DNA of 64,000 bases from Smallanthus sonchifolius (GCA_023525975.1 CM042035.1:34935001-34999000); one strand, 5' to 3'. Counted from the first letter of the stretch, positions 1 to 10,805 are shown. Notes: a model not told the origin generated them from the sequence alone. A program made the numbers and translations.

Positions 1-194
1 ACTTAAACTAGGGTTCTGTAAGTTAGCTGGAATGCCATAAGTTAAGATATTGACTTTCATTATGAATATAACGGGTAATACCGTGAAAATAGATAATTAA
101 TTACATTCTTGGCCAAATGTTATTAATTTCTGATTTTGTGGACTATTACTAGTTATACGAATTCTGATGTCATTCATTTGTGTATAGGTACGAA
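1..194 (+). other. G0 leader (untranslated region upstream of gag)
   Basis: AT-rich sequence upstream of the first gag-like ATG. No LTR end and no primer binding site could be recognised, so the 5' LTR of this element should lie to the left of the window. No gene is seen in it. Confidence 0.45.
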
Positions 195-597
195 ATGGCA
201 GGAAGAGGTAGAGGACGCGGAGGCAGTAGGGGTAGGACTCATAATACTAGGTCTCGTACTCGTAACACAACAATTGATGACCCGAACGTAGAAGCAAATA
301 CCAATGCTGAGCATGAGCAACATACAAAAGAGGTGATCGGAATCTCAGTTTCAAGGAGCAGTGACATCTGAGGTCACCAAAGTGATCCAAGCAACATTAC
401 CAAGAATCATTGACGACGCCTTCCGAAGAAGGATGGGCTCCAACAATCAAGAAAATAGGAATGGAGCCAGTGGTGCAAACCCACCAGTGGAGAATACTAT
501 TCACATTAACCCCGTAGGAAATAATAGTGGTGCTACTCGAACCCTTGAAACAGTTGTAATTACAAATCAGAGTACAGGAGGAAATGACCAAGGATGT
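195..597 (+). pseudogene. G0 Ty3/gypsy gag, N-terminal part (broken)
   Basis: The reading starts at the ATG at 195 with an Arg/Gly-rich stretch (MAGRGRGRGGSRGR), a typical start of chromoviral Gag. One frameshift near 340-360 moves the frame, after which it reads through an alpha-helical segment (IIDDAFRRRMGSN) to a Gly-Cys at 594-597. There the solo LTR N1 is inserted; the coding continues in the correct frame after the duplicated GATGT at 6262. Gag would form the virus-like particle. The gene is dead through the frameshift, the insertion and a second frameshift downstream. Family assignment rests on the downstream Gag domain and the LTR style. Confidence 0.75.
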
Positions 598-1029
598 TGT
601 GATAACCGTCAATTTAGCAAACGTTAATCTTGTACTTTGTCAAGTCTAAGTATGATTTTATGTGTTCACGTTAGGAACATAGTAAGTTGCGATGTATTTT
701 GTGAATGAACAATTCACAGTGATAAAAATATATATATAATAATACATCGACAATGAGTAATAGAGCTACGAGTAAACAAGTATGTTTGATCTTAAATCAA
801 GTATCCCTAACAATTCATTACGACGCAAAAATGTATCGTAGAGATTTATCGGGAGAGTCCGAATCAAGATATGAGCCAAGGCTTACATCTAAGCAATACA
901 CATTCATAGGAATGTGAAGAGAGAATAGTTATAATAAGTAAAACCATGGGTACCAAATCAAGTTCACTTAATGTGTTTAGAAGCATACTTGATTAATTGT
1001 AGTAAGGATGGTATAAATTATATAATACC

Positions 1030-1048
1030 TATATATATATATATATAT
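1030..1048. repeat. (AT)n microsatellite
   Basis: Uninterrupted AT dinucleotides in the U3 part of N1. Confidence 0.85.
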
Positions 1049-1400
1049 TCATCTTTAACAAGTTAGATAACTATTATTAATTTATAGAATAACTAAACAA
1101 GCCATTAATCATATACTTTGCATATATGACGTAAGTGTTTTATAAAATCCAAGGATGCATGAAAATGTTTATAAAAACTTAGAATTTTATAAAAATTATA
1201 CAAGAATGCATCAAGTCTCCATACACCCACCCATTTGTCTTCTACCCATTTGTCTTCACCCCACCCCCTCTCCTCTCCCTTGATTTCGACCGAAACCCAC
1301 CCATCTCCTCTTTCAATTTTTCCCACATGTGTTTCACTATACACACAAACTTCTATGGTTGACCAACATGATTGAGGAGAGTTAGGTGTGGGATTACTAC

Positions 1401-1408
1401 TATAAATA
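1401..1408 (+). promoter_or_regulatory. TATA box of N1 LTR
   Basis: TATAAATA, followed about 40 bp later by a C/T-rich stretch typical of an LTR transcription start region. It fixes the orientation of N1. Confidence 0.6.
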
Positions 1409-1841
1409 GAGGCCAAAGATGAGTGAAAGGAGTTGCACCAAGTTCACAACACTCTCCTTCTCCCCTCCTTCTTGCTCTCGGTCGAACCCCACCCCCCCCA
1501 CCCACCCACTTGGTGTGTTTTGAAGTTTAGCATTTGGAATCCCCACTTGAGCCCCACTTGGTAAGTTAATAAAGTTTCATACATCTTGTAAGGCCCCAAA
1601 CCCGGGAGGCCTCACTTGTTGGATTTACTCATTCACAAACAGTTATTAAACTTGAATATCAAATAACGCAGCGGAATCATTCATTCATCATAATTAAAAC
1701 TTGTTCAAACATGCGGAAGCGTAACATTTTCAAATACATAAACATAACATAAACAACTCGTAACAGGATGCCAGTCTTCATGATCAACCGGGTAACTCTT
1801 CTCGCTACCCAAGCATCCCCATCCATCCTCATAACCTGCCT

Positions 1842-2077
1842 TAACCTGAATGTGCATACTAAAAAGTCAGCTACGCTGGTGAGTTCTAGCTTTACATAAA
1901 ACCTTAACATAAACATTTTGCCGAAAACATAACATACATTTGTTTAACAAAAGCGTACGTAACCTGAATGTGCATACTAAAAAGTCAGCTACGCTGGTGA
2001 GTTCTAGCTTTACATAAAACCTTAACATAAACATTTTGCCAAAAACATAACATACATTTGTTTAACAAAAGCGTACG
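1842..2077. repeat. 118-bp tandem duplication in N2
   Basis: Two head-to-tail copies (1842-1959 and 1960-2077) that differ at about one base, so the duplication is recent compared with the decay of the surrounding elements. Confidence 0.9.
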
Positions 2078-2202
2078 TAAAACATGCAATAACTTAACAT
2101 CATCAAAACATCGTAACATAGCATCATAACATAAGTCAACATGAATCGAATCTGCGCTTTCTCGTAACCGTCAATCCCATACATCGCATACCAGCGGATG
2201 AA

Positions 2203-2443
2203 CTTAAGGCTCGTTACCTCTAAGTCATCCGTCACCCAGGTCCCCTAACGCTCGTTACCTCTAGGTGGACCAAACATATGTCTCCTAAGGCTTGTTACCT
2301 CTAGGTAGACAAAACATATGTCTCCTAAGGCTCGTTACCTCTAGGTAGACCAAACATATGTCTCCTAAGGCTAGTTACCTCTAGGTAGACCAAACATATG
2401 TCTCCTAAGGCTCGTTACCTCTAGGTAGACAGAACATAACTTA
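2203..2443. repeat. 40-bp tandem repeat, six copies
   Basis: Unit of 40 bp with the core GGCTCGTTACCTCTAGGTAG; copies start at about 2203, 2244, 2284, 2324, 2364 and 2404, with single-base differences. It lies within the N2 LTR. Confidence 0.9.
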
Positions 2444-3061
2444 GGCACTATTTCCCCGCAAGGAATAGTACCTTCCATCGGGATCCCGGTAATCCCATGG
2501 GTGACCGTCGTCACCCCATCATCAACCAGTTGTACAACCGTTAGCCAGCAACAAAGGCCCCCCCCGTAAGGGTGAGGCCAATACATACATACCTTAGGTC
2601 CTGTAGGAACTCGTGGCAGATTCGTTCATTCGTGACTTTCGTAAAACATTTACCTCATTTTAGTTAAAGCATTCGTACGTTTTATTAAACAAAACATCAT
2701 ATCTTTCGTAAATCTTTCGTAAACTTCATTTGGCAAAACATTTCATAAACATCACATCGTAAACATCGTTTCGTAAACATCATTTCGTAAACATCATTCC
2801 GTAAACCTCATTTCGTAAACCTCATTTCAAAACATTATTCCGTATGTATGCACACCAGCCTAAAAACATTTAATTAAAACATTTAAAGAAGGGCTTCTAG
2901 AACTCACCGGATAAGCTAATCTGGGTTGTCCTAAACAAAGGTCCAACAACGTCACTTCCGATCTGAATTGATTAGTTAAATACACATCAGACCAAATCCT
3001 GACTCTAAAGGTTTAACCATTCTAAACATATTGACTTTACTTAACCAGCCAGACTTCGCTT

Positions 3062-3149
3062 CATGCGTACTTGATAAGTACGAAGGACCCTCTCCATGCG
3101 TACTTGATAAGTACGCAGGATCCTCTTCATGCGTACTTGATAAGTACGC
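3062..3149. repeat. Three 33-bp repeats with palindrome GCGTACTTGATAAGTACGC
   Basis: Copies start at 3062, 3095 and 3128. Each holds two 8-base arms, GCGTACTT and AAGTACGC, around a 3-base centre (the first copy ends AAGTACGA). The design is close to the Sirevirus palindrome further right (GCGAACTT and AAGTTCGC). In the minus-oriented LTR the array lies downstream of the TATA-like box. Confidence 0.85.
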
Positions 3150-4593
3150 ATGATATGTTTCCCCGCAAAAACCCTAACTTTCGCATTCGGGTCTGATCAC
3201 GTCAAGATCCCGAATTTGTTTACATTCAATACGTTTGCTTTTCATTAAGGAACTCAAATCTATGTTTTTCTTCCAGTTTCATCCGTAAAAACGTCACATT
3301 TTCGTCAAAACCCCGAAAAACCCAAAAATGAACAAAAACTCATATCTAGGTTGGATCATTACCTGTATCGAGCTTCTGATTCGGAGGTTCCTCTCACGAG
3401 CTATGGAGCAACGCACTTCTTCAATCTTGGGTCGATCCTCCAACTTTCTCTCTCTATGGTTTCTCTCTCTAGAACTTACAAATGAGAGAAATGTGGAGTG
3501 TGTTGGCTATTTAAAGGGAAGGGACTCCTCCCCTCAAGTTCGCCGACCCATCTTGCCTGGCCCGTCACGCCTCGTTCATTTATTCCTTTCGTCTCACGTA
3601 TAACCCGTTATTTTAATCGTCTTATTTTTGGGATGTTACACATATTAGCATCCACATCCCATGCTTACACATCTTTTATTTAGTAAGAGTTCATGATTTT
3701 ATGCATATATACTAAATAGAATAAGTAAATATATACATATAACACCTACATAAAATAAAACTTGGGTGATGGTGTTCTTTGAAAACCCTTCACACCATTC
3801 ATGTGTTATGTTGAAGGATTTATGTTCGTGAGGTTATATGATCATGTGTGACTTACCTGGCTAAGTTCAAGGTGGTGTCCTATGATTCAAGAAAACACAC
3901 GTAACGGTTATCATCAACATATGAACGTGAAAAGTGTTAAGTAAAAGTAACATAACATGTGCATGCGTACATTTAATAGAGTTCATCAAACCAAAACAAG
4001 AATCCACACACTTCAAGTAGCCATAATAACATCATAAAAGTTAGTAGAAAACTTAAAACGAAAGAACATGAGACGAGTACGAACCAGGTAAACATGGTTA
4101 GTATCAAAGTCAAGGAAACCACCTATTTTCTACTTCTCATGAAAAATAAGTAAGATTCACGTGAAAAGGTTTAGCATGGTATTAATCAAAAGTGGTTAAG
4201 AGTATGTACTAAACAAAGAATTAACATTTTTAACGGATAACTATTCAAGAATATTTGTAAATAACAAAATAAACAAGATAACTCGGACAAGTATACAAGT
4301 GTACCGAGATAATATTTTAGAACCATAAACTTATTTTATAAAAACTAGTATGGTTTCAAAGGAATAGAGTTCTCTTTAAAGTTCAAGACTATTTACGATA
4401 AAAAGCGTTGTATTGGTTATTTTTCGACAAAAATACTTTCTTTACTTACTAGTTAAGGGTTTTCAAGAGTTTGAGCAATATAGCAATTTTATACAAGTAA
4501 AGAGATTATATTTATGGAAACAAGGTATTTTGTATAAAACGTTTTAGTTAAAACACACGTTCGTTATAAAAAAAATACGATAATTACTAAAGA

Positions 4594-5128
4594 TAGGGGT
4601 GCAAACGAGCCGAGCTGCTCGCGAGCTACTCGAGATCGGCTCGTTAAAAAGCTCGAAACGAGCCGAGCTTAAACGAGCTCGAGCCGAGCTCGAGCCTAAG
4701 AATAAGCTTGTTTATTAAACGAGCCCGAGCTTCACTTATCGAGCTCGAGCCGGCTCGCGAGCCTTAACGAGCCTTTTATTTATATAATGTTTTTAATATA
4801 TTTAATATATATTTATAAAATAATAATAATAATTAGTATATATAAAATTAAGATAAATATAATTAAATAATATGTATTATGTTATATATAAAAACTATAA
4901 TAAAATTTATATAAAAATAATTATAAATATATATAAATTAATTAATATATAATAAACGAGCCGAGCCCGAGCCGAGCTCGAGCTTGTAAAGCTACCAACG
5001 AGCCGAGCCCGAGCTTCAAAATTAGAGCTCGAATCGAGCCGAGCTCGAGCTCGAGCTCACAGTAAGTTAAACGAGCCGAGCTCGAGCCTAGTCAAGCTCG
5101 GGCTCGGCTCGGCTCGTTTGCACCCCTA
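4594..5128. mobile_element. hAT-type MITE
   Basis: A 535-bp element with terminal inverted repeats TAGGGGTGCAAACGAGCCGA and its complement. It is flanked by a perfect 8-bp target duplication ACTAAAGA (4586-4593 and 5129-5136), the hallmark of hAT transposons. Both subterminal regions are packed with GAGCC/GAGCTCGAGC motifs in both orientations and the centre is very AT-rich. No transposase is encoded, so movement would need an autonomous hAT partner. It sits within N1. Confidence 0.93.
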
Positions 5129-5810
5129 ACTAAAGAGACACAAAAATAAAGATTTAGGAGTTAAAGGTAATCAAGGCCCATTTCTTGATACAAAAAGAGA
5201 TAAAATTTGATGAGATAGATAATAAATGAGTCAAGTCCCAAGGGGATATAAGGGGTAACACATTAACTTAAACGACGAGAACATAATTCGGATAATAAAC
5301 GCATAAAATGTGAGCAAACATGCATCCATATTTAGAGATTTTGCATAAAAGCCAAGGCTTGCGAACTTATGAAGTTTTTACATATTTGTAGCGATCGAGT
5401 AGAACGTATCATCTCACTTAATAACTTCATTCAGGAATCAAGGTGAGTACTCGTAGCCCCATCTTATTTTACATTTTTGGGGGGAAAAGCATGCTCGAGA
5501 TTCTAGCATCTCTAAGTAGTTACGTTTACATGTGGGCAGTATTATCACTCTAAGTCCCCAAGTATTATGATAACCAATTAACTCAAGAGCCGATGGATTA
5601 ATATTGATAGTACTATTGGAGTTTGACAAACTCCCATCCATGTGATGTTAAACGCGTAAATCAACAGAACTTGTGTGGATGCTTATTTTCAAAGAGTAGA
5701 GGCGAATGTTCCGTGATAAGGCATTTGTGAGCAGGGGCACCAGTTCAGGTCAATAGGTTTGGTTATCGCCCATGTAATATGTATACAACTACTAGTAAAG
5801 AAAGTATAGA

Positions 5811-5952
5811 AGCCCTAGGGCTATCCACATCATAGTTAAGATACGCCCAAGGGCTATCTACAGAGTAATTAAGATGCACCCAGGTGCTATCTAAAGTATA
5901 AGTAAAAGTATACTAATAAGTACGATAAGCTTCGTGCTATCTACTTCAAAAG
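5811..5952. repeat. Degenerate tandem repeat (GGGCTATC-containing)
   Basis: About four diverged units of roughly 40-45 bp, each with a GCTATC(C/T)A core, within the 3' part of N1. No coding potential. Confidence 0.5.
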
Positions 5953-6266
5953 CAAGAAATTTCCAAATTAAAAACCTACGAACTCACCAACCCTTTGGTT
6001 GACACTTTTTAGCATGCTTTTCAGGAAAGAAGTAACAAGTTAAGCATCATGCAGGAATAAGAGTACTTTAGAAGACCTACGCATTTAGCCGACCCAGTAG
6101 GGCTAATTAGCTTAGGGAGTCAACTTGTATTCATTTTATTAATTTCCAAGAACATCGTAATATCCAATGATGTAACATGTAAATCTTTATATGTACTATG
6201 CGCTCTTGATATCCAGTATTAAGTTACATTCCTGTGTTTCCGCTTTAGCGGGGGTGTGACAGATGT

Positions 6267-7052
6267 ACTCACAAGAACTTTAGTGATTGTCACCCCAAAC
6301 CTTTCAACGGCAAGAGGGACGCCATTTCAGCCATGCAGTGGATTACTTCTATGGAGGCCGTGATTAAAATGAGTGAGTGCAGACTAGATCAAGCTGTCAA
6401 ATTTGCTGCTCATTCATTCGAAGAAGATGTACTTGACTGGTGGGAGTCAGTCAAGCAGACGAGGAATATACGGATAGGATGAAGTGGGAGGACTTAAAAG
6501 CATTGATAGTTAATAGGTACTGTCCCCAGAATGCGGTAGACAAGATTGAGTTAGAATTCCATCGGTTTGAAGCAGGAAGTCTTTCCCACCAAGAATACAC
6601 CAGCAAGTTTAATGAAATGGCAAAGGTGGTACCACACCTAGTAACCCCTGAATCTAGGAGAATTAAGTGTTATGTGCAAGGACTGCCCCTAAAAGTTCGA
6701 AGCTTAGTGAAAACTACTGTACCTACAACTATAGATTCGGCAGTGCAACTTAGTGCAGTAATGTACAATGAGATAGAAGCCCAGGAGGTGGCTAACAAGA
6801 AGAACCTGGAAAAGAAGACTTATGAACCCACCGCTAACAAAATCCTAAGGAGAGAAGGAGACAATTTGGGAAGAGGTGCTCAAGGGATTATATAGGACAC
6901 ATTCAAGATATTGCCCAACCATCAAATGTAACAATTGTAATGAATTAGGGCATTACAAGTATAACTGTCCAAAGACACCTCAACCCAAGGTCGGTGGTGG
7001 AGCAAAAGGATGTGTATACATATTAGGAGGGAGACAAGAAGGAGAAGACTAG
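6267..7052 (+). pseudogene. G0 Ty3/gypsy gag, C-terminal part with zinc knuckle (broken)
   Basis: This continues the gag interrupted by N1. It reads through the retrotransposon Gag domain: a PKPFNGKRDA-like start, then LDWWESVK, then a helical region with NRYCPQNAVDKIELEF and an HLVTPESRRIKCYVQGL motif. One frameshift near 6450-6475 and another near 6890 break it. A CCHC zinc knuckle (Cys-Asn-Asn-Cys, His, Cys spacing C-X2-C-X4-H-X4-C) at about 6926-6971 would bind the genomic RNA. A stop at 7050-7052 follows soon after, with no protease or reverse transcriptase. The element is either a gag-only type or has lost pol by deletion. Confidence 0.85.
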
Positions 7053-7418
7053 GTATGTTCCTTATATAAGATGATATTAAATGTAGTTATAAAATTTAGA
7101 AAATGATGTACAAAGATAAATAAATTCTTTTCACCATAAGATTTTGATTTCATAGTAACTAGAAGGCGACTTTTTAACTAGTATGTAGTTATCTAACGAA
7201 CGAAATTTCTGTCTAGGAAAGAGCGGTGTATAAATCTCTCATAGACCCGTCGCTCTTACTTGGGAACATATCTGTTGGAGCTACTACTCTGGTTAAATAA
7301 CTGTCCTGTGTTACAATTAGAGAAACAACTACCCTAAATTATAAAATATATCTTAGGAGAATTAGCAGTGGAATACTTTTGAATTTCGAGAACGAAATTT
7401 CCTAAATAAGGGGAGGTT
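7053..7418 (+). other. G0 internal remnant ending in a polypurine tract
   Basis: Noncoding AT-rich sequence. Close to its end is the TTTCGAGAACGAAATTTCC-like block found at chromovirus pol ends, then a purine tract AAGGGGAGG (7408-7416) just before the LTR. The tract would prime plus-strand DNA synthesis. All of pol is missing between gag and this point. Confidence 0.65.
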
Positions 7419-7533
7419 TGTAACACCTCAAAAATATCTAAGGACAAAAAGTGCTAAGAATTAAAGTCTAGGGGTTAAATTATATGTTCTCCAAAGATGG
7501 AGGACTAAAACTGAAAATTTTAGAAGAAAGGGG

Positions 7534-7745
7534 GATAGCGGACCGCTATCTCTGACCATAACGGTCCGCTATGTAGGGAGGAAGCAATGAACCGGGTAAT
7601 GACACGTGTCCTGTGACTCATCAGGACTCGTGGTCCGATAGCGGACCGACATCCATGACCATAGCGGTACGATATGTAGGCCCGAAGGCAATATTGCGGC
7701 TGGAGTCGGTAGCGGACCGACATCCCCTGGATAACGGTCCGCTAC
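7534..7745. repeat. Palindrome array around TAGCGGACCGCTA upstream of TATA
   Basis: A perfect palindrome GATAGCGGACCGCTATC at 7534-7550, then further full or half copies (AACGGTCCGCTAT, GATAGCGGACCGACAT, AGCGGTACGATAT, GGTAGCGGACCGACAT, AACGGTCCGCTAC) up to 7745. The last copy ends about 18 bp before the TATA box. Confidence 0.85.
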
Positions 7746-7762
7746 GGGTGCCCATTTAGCCC

Positions 7763-7770
7763 TATAAATA
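7763..7770 (+). promoter_or_regulatory. TATA box of G0 LTR
   Basis: TATAAATA in the context CCCTATAAATAG, directly after the palindrome array. Confidence 0.7.
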
Positions 7771-8709
7771 GATGATCAACTTCAGTCCATTCCACACCAA
7801 AACACCATCAAAAACACACTTAACCTAGAAGTTCGTGCCAAGATTTCGATACGCGTTTAAATTGCAGGATATAGTGCCAAGGTAAGGTTCCAACAACTTG
7901 GTGATGAACCATTAAGATTTAATTATATTATTAAGCTTATTTTAGATTTTAATTAGCAGTTAAATATACGTTGAGGTGCTGTCCGAGGTGTTTAACCTAT
8001 TATTGATACAATAAGCTAAAATACTGTCAAGATGAGTTCCTTTGAATTAAATGTGTATAGTTACATAGTTGTTATTTGAAATATTCTTGATGTGATGCCC
8101 TATTCCAAGTATATATAAGGCATGTTAAGTACTTATCATGTTCCAAGCGAGGCTGGGACCTATGGGTGGAATAATTGTCCCATACTACAAGTGTGGTAGG
8201 ACCAGTAATGTGGGATGAATTGTCCATTTCATACTAGTGGTATGCACTAGTGGCGGGAATAGTTGACTAGTTATATATATAACAAAAGCCTGATTAGTTT
8301 GTGTACTAATGGGTGGGACATGTGATTGCTAGTGATTGAATAACAACCATGTGGTAAAGATTCATGAACTCACCAACTTATGTTGACCTAGTTGCTTTTA
8401 TTATTTTTAAGGTTATTGCAGGTGGATCTTTTAGTGACATTCCAGGTAGATAACGTATGTGAATAGTTATGAGGATTGTGAGAGGATTTGATGGATGAAG
8501 GCATGCTTGGAAGTACTGTAAACCCTGTGGATGTTTTAAGTTCCTTAACAGGGACTGATGTTTGTTAGTATGGTTTAGTTTGTAATAGAAGTTTGTTTTA
8601 TGATTTAAAACAATTTAGTTATAAATGAAAGAGGTTTTATGATTTAGTTTTTCTGTGTGTTCTGTATCATACGTCACGTCTAACTGGTGCCTGGGATCGG
8701 GGTGTGACC

Positions 8710-9241
8710 GGTACTTTTTGAGTTAGGGTTGTGTCCCAATAGCTTTAGAGCGTGGATAATTTGTTTTGAACTGAAATCCTACCAATGAAGCCCCACAAAA
8801 AAAATCACGTGTCATCAAGACTTATTATACATATCAAAATGAGATGGCTATAATAAATATTTTAATAGTTAAATTTTAATGTTTAGTTGAACATTTAATA
8901 GTTATGTTATTTAACTGAATTATGATCAGAATATAAAATAGAATGTACTAATAAAGAATTAAAAATACTTGGATGGTGTTACATATTTATACAACTTGAA
9001 TATGATTTTCTTAAAGAATAATGTAACTTGATGTTTAATAAATACAAAGTCTGATTTTTATGCCATTATTAAGTTACCACAGACCACTGATATTAAACTC
9101 ATATTTATATGAACAACAAATGAAAATGAAAATTGATGAGATAGCAAATGACACTCTAAATACAAATACAAACAACCACAGTAGGCTGTAAACCCAACTT
9201 AACAATAATTGAAATTTGAAAAACGTATTATACATTATTCC
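8710..9241. other. Host intergenic sequence
   Basis: AT-rich unique-looking sequence between the G0 LTR and the protease gene. It contains the probable 3' UTR side of the protease at its right end. I see no other gene. Confidence 0.5.
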
Positions 9242-9247
9242 TTTATT
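9242..9247 (-). terminator. Putative poly(A) signal of the protease gene
   Basis: AATAAA on the minus strand, about 50 bp downstream of the stop codon at 9297. Confidence 0.5.
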
Positions 9248-9296
9248 ATATGTGTTGATCACGGGATAATTAGAACCACAGTATATGCAACACCGG

Positions 9297-10442
9297 TCAC
9301 AATTGATTGCAGTTTGCAGGCTTAAACGAAAGACTATTTTGGCCAAGATCATAAATCACCATCATGTTCTGTTGTTGCATGTTCCCAAAAATAGACACAT
9401 TATCTTGATCTTTGTCGTTGGCTATGAAGGCCAAGCACGCGACATTTGCACCATGTTTTTCATAGATGTAATTCTCTCTCGGTAACTCCCAATCCGCACC
9501 CTCGAAATGAAAAACCAGCTTCGGGACAGGACCATAGCCCAGAGACTTGAAACAGTGTTGAAGTTCGTCGTAGTCGTTTGGCTTATGATCCTTACACTTT
9601 TCAACCTTTGTCTGATTCATGAACTCGTCGCTAATCAATTCAACAATACGCTTTTCTAAGTATGTGAAGGTCGTACCTGAGTCGATGATCATCCCTCCGT
9701 ATCCATTACTGATGGCAAAATTAGATTTTGTGACCGGAAGCTTAGTTTCGCCTACTGAGATGCCTTCAAGAGAGATGTAGTAATATGGCTTGTCCTCTAC
9801 TTTGAGCAAAGGCATAGTTTGGGTGTTGGTATTTTCACCACTTGCTTTAAACCCTGTTAGGAAAACACTTCTTGGTTTTGGGCCAAACCTAGAACCAAGA
9901 CAATATGAGAACACACTCTCTTTTAACTGCGAAACCAACGACAAATCCCCACGTCCTAATCCTACGATTCCACTGTACGGGACACCTTTATCAGGTGTCC
10001 CGCAGGCGAAGATTACATTGGGAAAGTTCTCATTCCCAATGCTTATGGTCTCTTGGCCCAAAACGACACTTACGGACTTGTCGTCTTGGTATGTTTGTTT
10101 GCAATCAGTACTAAGACCGAAACTTTCACAACTTTTGTTAACTTTAGAGAAAGTTTTTGACTTGCTAGAGTCAAAAAATCCTGGACCACATTTTGTCCAT
10201 ATGAGGTCGCTCCCGGTATCCATGATGCCTGAAAATTGCACCGGTGGAGTCCCAATGGCTAGGCTCATAGTGTACACGTCTTTGGAAGGTTTCATTGGAG
10301 ATTTTATAGGTTCATTTTTCAGTGGGTTTGTAGGTGTATATTTGGGCAAAGTTTTACGGGAACATGTGGGTTCGGTTGCAAAAAGTAAGAGGAATAGGAT
10401 AAGCGGAAGGATGTGAGAAGCAAGAAAGATAGATGAAGCCAT
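9297..10442 (-). CDS. Aspartic protease, nepenthesin-like (A1 family), probably secreted
   Basis: A single-exon 381-residue reading frame. I chose the ATG at 10440-10442: it opens directly on a hydrophobic signal peptide (ASHILPLILFLLLFATEP), whereas an in-frame ATG 42 bp upstream would put a polar stretch in front. The mature domain has the first catalytic motif DTGSDLIW at about residue 75, the second DSGTTFTYL near residue 255, and the C-terminal SIFGNMQQQNMMVIYDL block typical of plant nepenthesins. Family members cleave proteins in acidic, often extracellular or vacuolar, compartments. Oddities: it is shorter than usual members (about 430-480 residues, from memory), and the cysteine-rich insertion after the first active site is reduced, keeping WTKC but losing the usual clustered cysteines. 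It is the only host gene I recognise, on a 2-kb island between retroelements. Activity is inferred from intact catalytic motifs. Confidence 0.88.
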   Translation of the reverse strand: MASSIFLASHILPLILFLLLFATEPTCSRKTLPKYTPTNPLKNEPIKSPMKPSKDVYTMSLAIGTPPVQFSGIMDTGSDLIWTKCGPGFFDSSKSKTFSKVNKSCESFGLSTDCKQTYQDDKSVSVVLGQETISIGNENFPNVIFACGTPDKGVPYSGIVGLGRGDLSLVSQLKESVFSYCLGSRFGPKPRSVFLTGFKASGENTNTQTMPLLKVEDKPYYYISLEGISVGETKLPVTKSNFAISNGYGGMIIDSGTTFTYLEKRIVELISDEFMNQTKVEKCKDHKPNDYDELQHCFKSLGYGPVPKLVFHFEGADWELPRENYIYEKHGANVACLAFIANDKDQDNVSIFGNMQQQNMMVIYDLGQNSLSFKPANCNQL

Positions 10443-10493
10443 GAGTGAGACTTGAGAGGCTCGGTGTGATTCATGAATATGCATGCATGCAGT

Positions 10494-10512
10494 TATATAT
10501 ATATATATATAT
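10494..10512 (-). promoter_or_regulatory. TA-repeat, possible TATA region of the protease gene
   Basis: An alternating TA run about 50 bp upstream of the chosen start codon on the minus strand. It could serve as the TATA element, or be only a microsatellite. Confidence 0.35.
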
Positions 10513-10805
10513 TGTATGTATCAATCTAGGTAAGGTTCTCGGTCTTTGGAGTGAAATGTGGGCAGTTTACTTTGGTCTCCGGTCATTAATAAACTTGAGA
10601 AGGCAAGTGATGTTGACTTGTGGTCCATTGAGTCTATGGTGGGCAGTTGTCTTGAACAAGCGTTCTCTAGAATGTATTAACCTTTCTAATTTAAACAATT
10701 TTATAATTGTTAAAATGTTTCAAATCAATGTTCTTTGTTCTTTATCTTTTTCTAACTTGTTCCGTTTTTCTTTTTTCTTATGGATCTCGTTTGTGGGCTG
10801 CTAAA
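10513..10805. other. Upstream region of the protease gene
   Basis: No convincing gene. An open frame of 119 codons on the plus strand starting at 10445 is low-complexity and hydrophobic by base composition. The region ends where the C1 LTR begins. Confidence 0.4.

Larger units (their letters stand above)
1587..3640 (-). mobile_element. N2: solo LTR nested in N1
   Basis: On the plus strand it begins TGTAAGGCCCC and ends GGATGTTACA; read on the minus strand it starts TGTAACATCC and ends GGGCCTTACA, the usual gypsy LTR style. Flanks are CATCT (1582-1586) and CATAT (3641-3645), a target duplication with one mismatch. A TTTAAATAG box on the minus strand near 3510 supports minus orientation. The LTR is 2054 bp and rich in internal tandem repeats. 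Short ORFs on both strands, including one of 91 codons at 3328, are chance. Confidence 0.8.
598..6261 (+). mobile_element. N1: solo LTR (gypsy-type) inserted in G0 gag
   Basis: Begins TGTGATAACC and ends GGGGGTGTGACA, with a perfect 5-bp target duplication GATGT at 593-597 and 6262-6266. Removing it restores the gag reading frame, which proves the boundaries. Without its two own insertions (N2 and the MITE) it is about 3.06 kb, a length seen in Tekay-type chromovirus LTRs. It has no coding region, so it is a solo LTR left by LTR-LTR recombination. A TATA box at 1401 gives plus orientation. The stretches 598-1586, 3641-4593 and 5137-6261 hold only LTR sequence. Confidence 0.9.
7419..8709 (+). 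mobile_element. G0 3' LTR
   Basis: Starts TGTAACACCTC right after the polypurine tract and ends at GATCGGGGTGTGACC, where the last base appears mutated from A. About 1.29 kb. It contains a palindrome array followed by a TATA box, so promoter order is clear on the plus strand. No target duplication can be tested because the 5' end is outside the window. Confidence 0.75.

Noticed and set aside
1105..1416. 103-codon minus-strand ORF with Glu/Gly/Trp-rich sequence
   Set aside because: Antisense of the pyrimidine-rich promoter region of the N1 LTR; low complexity.
3328..3683. Two overlapping plus-strand ORFs of 91 and 61 codons
   Set aside because: Inside the minus-oriented N2 LTR, no domain, and overlapping in different frames.
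9790..10416. 208-codon ORF on the plus strand
   Set aside because: Antisense shadow of the aspartic protease, which has clear catalytic motifs on the minus strand.
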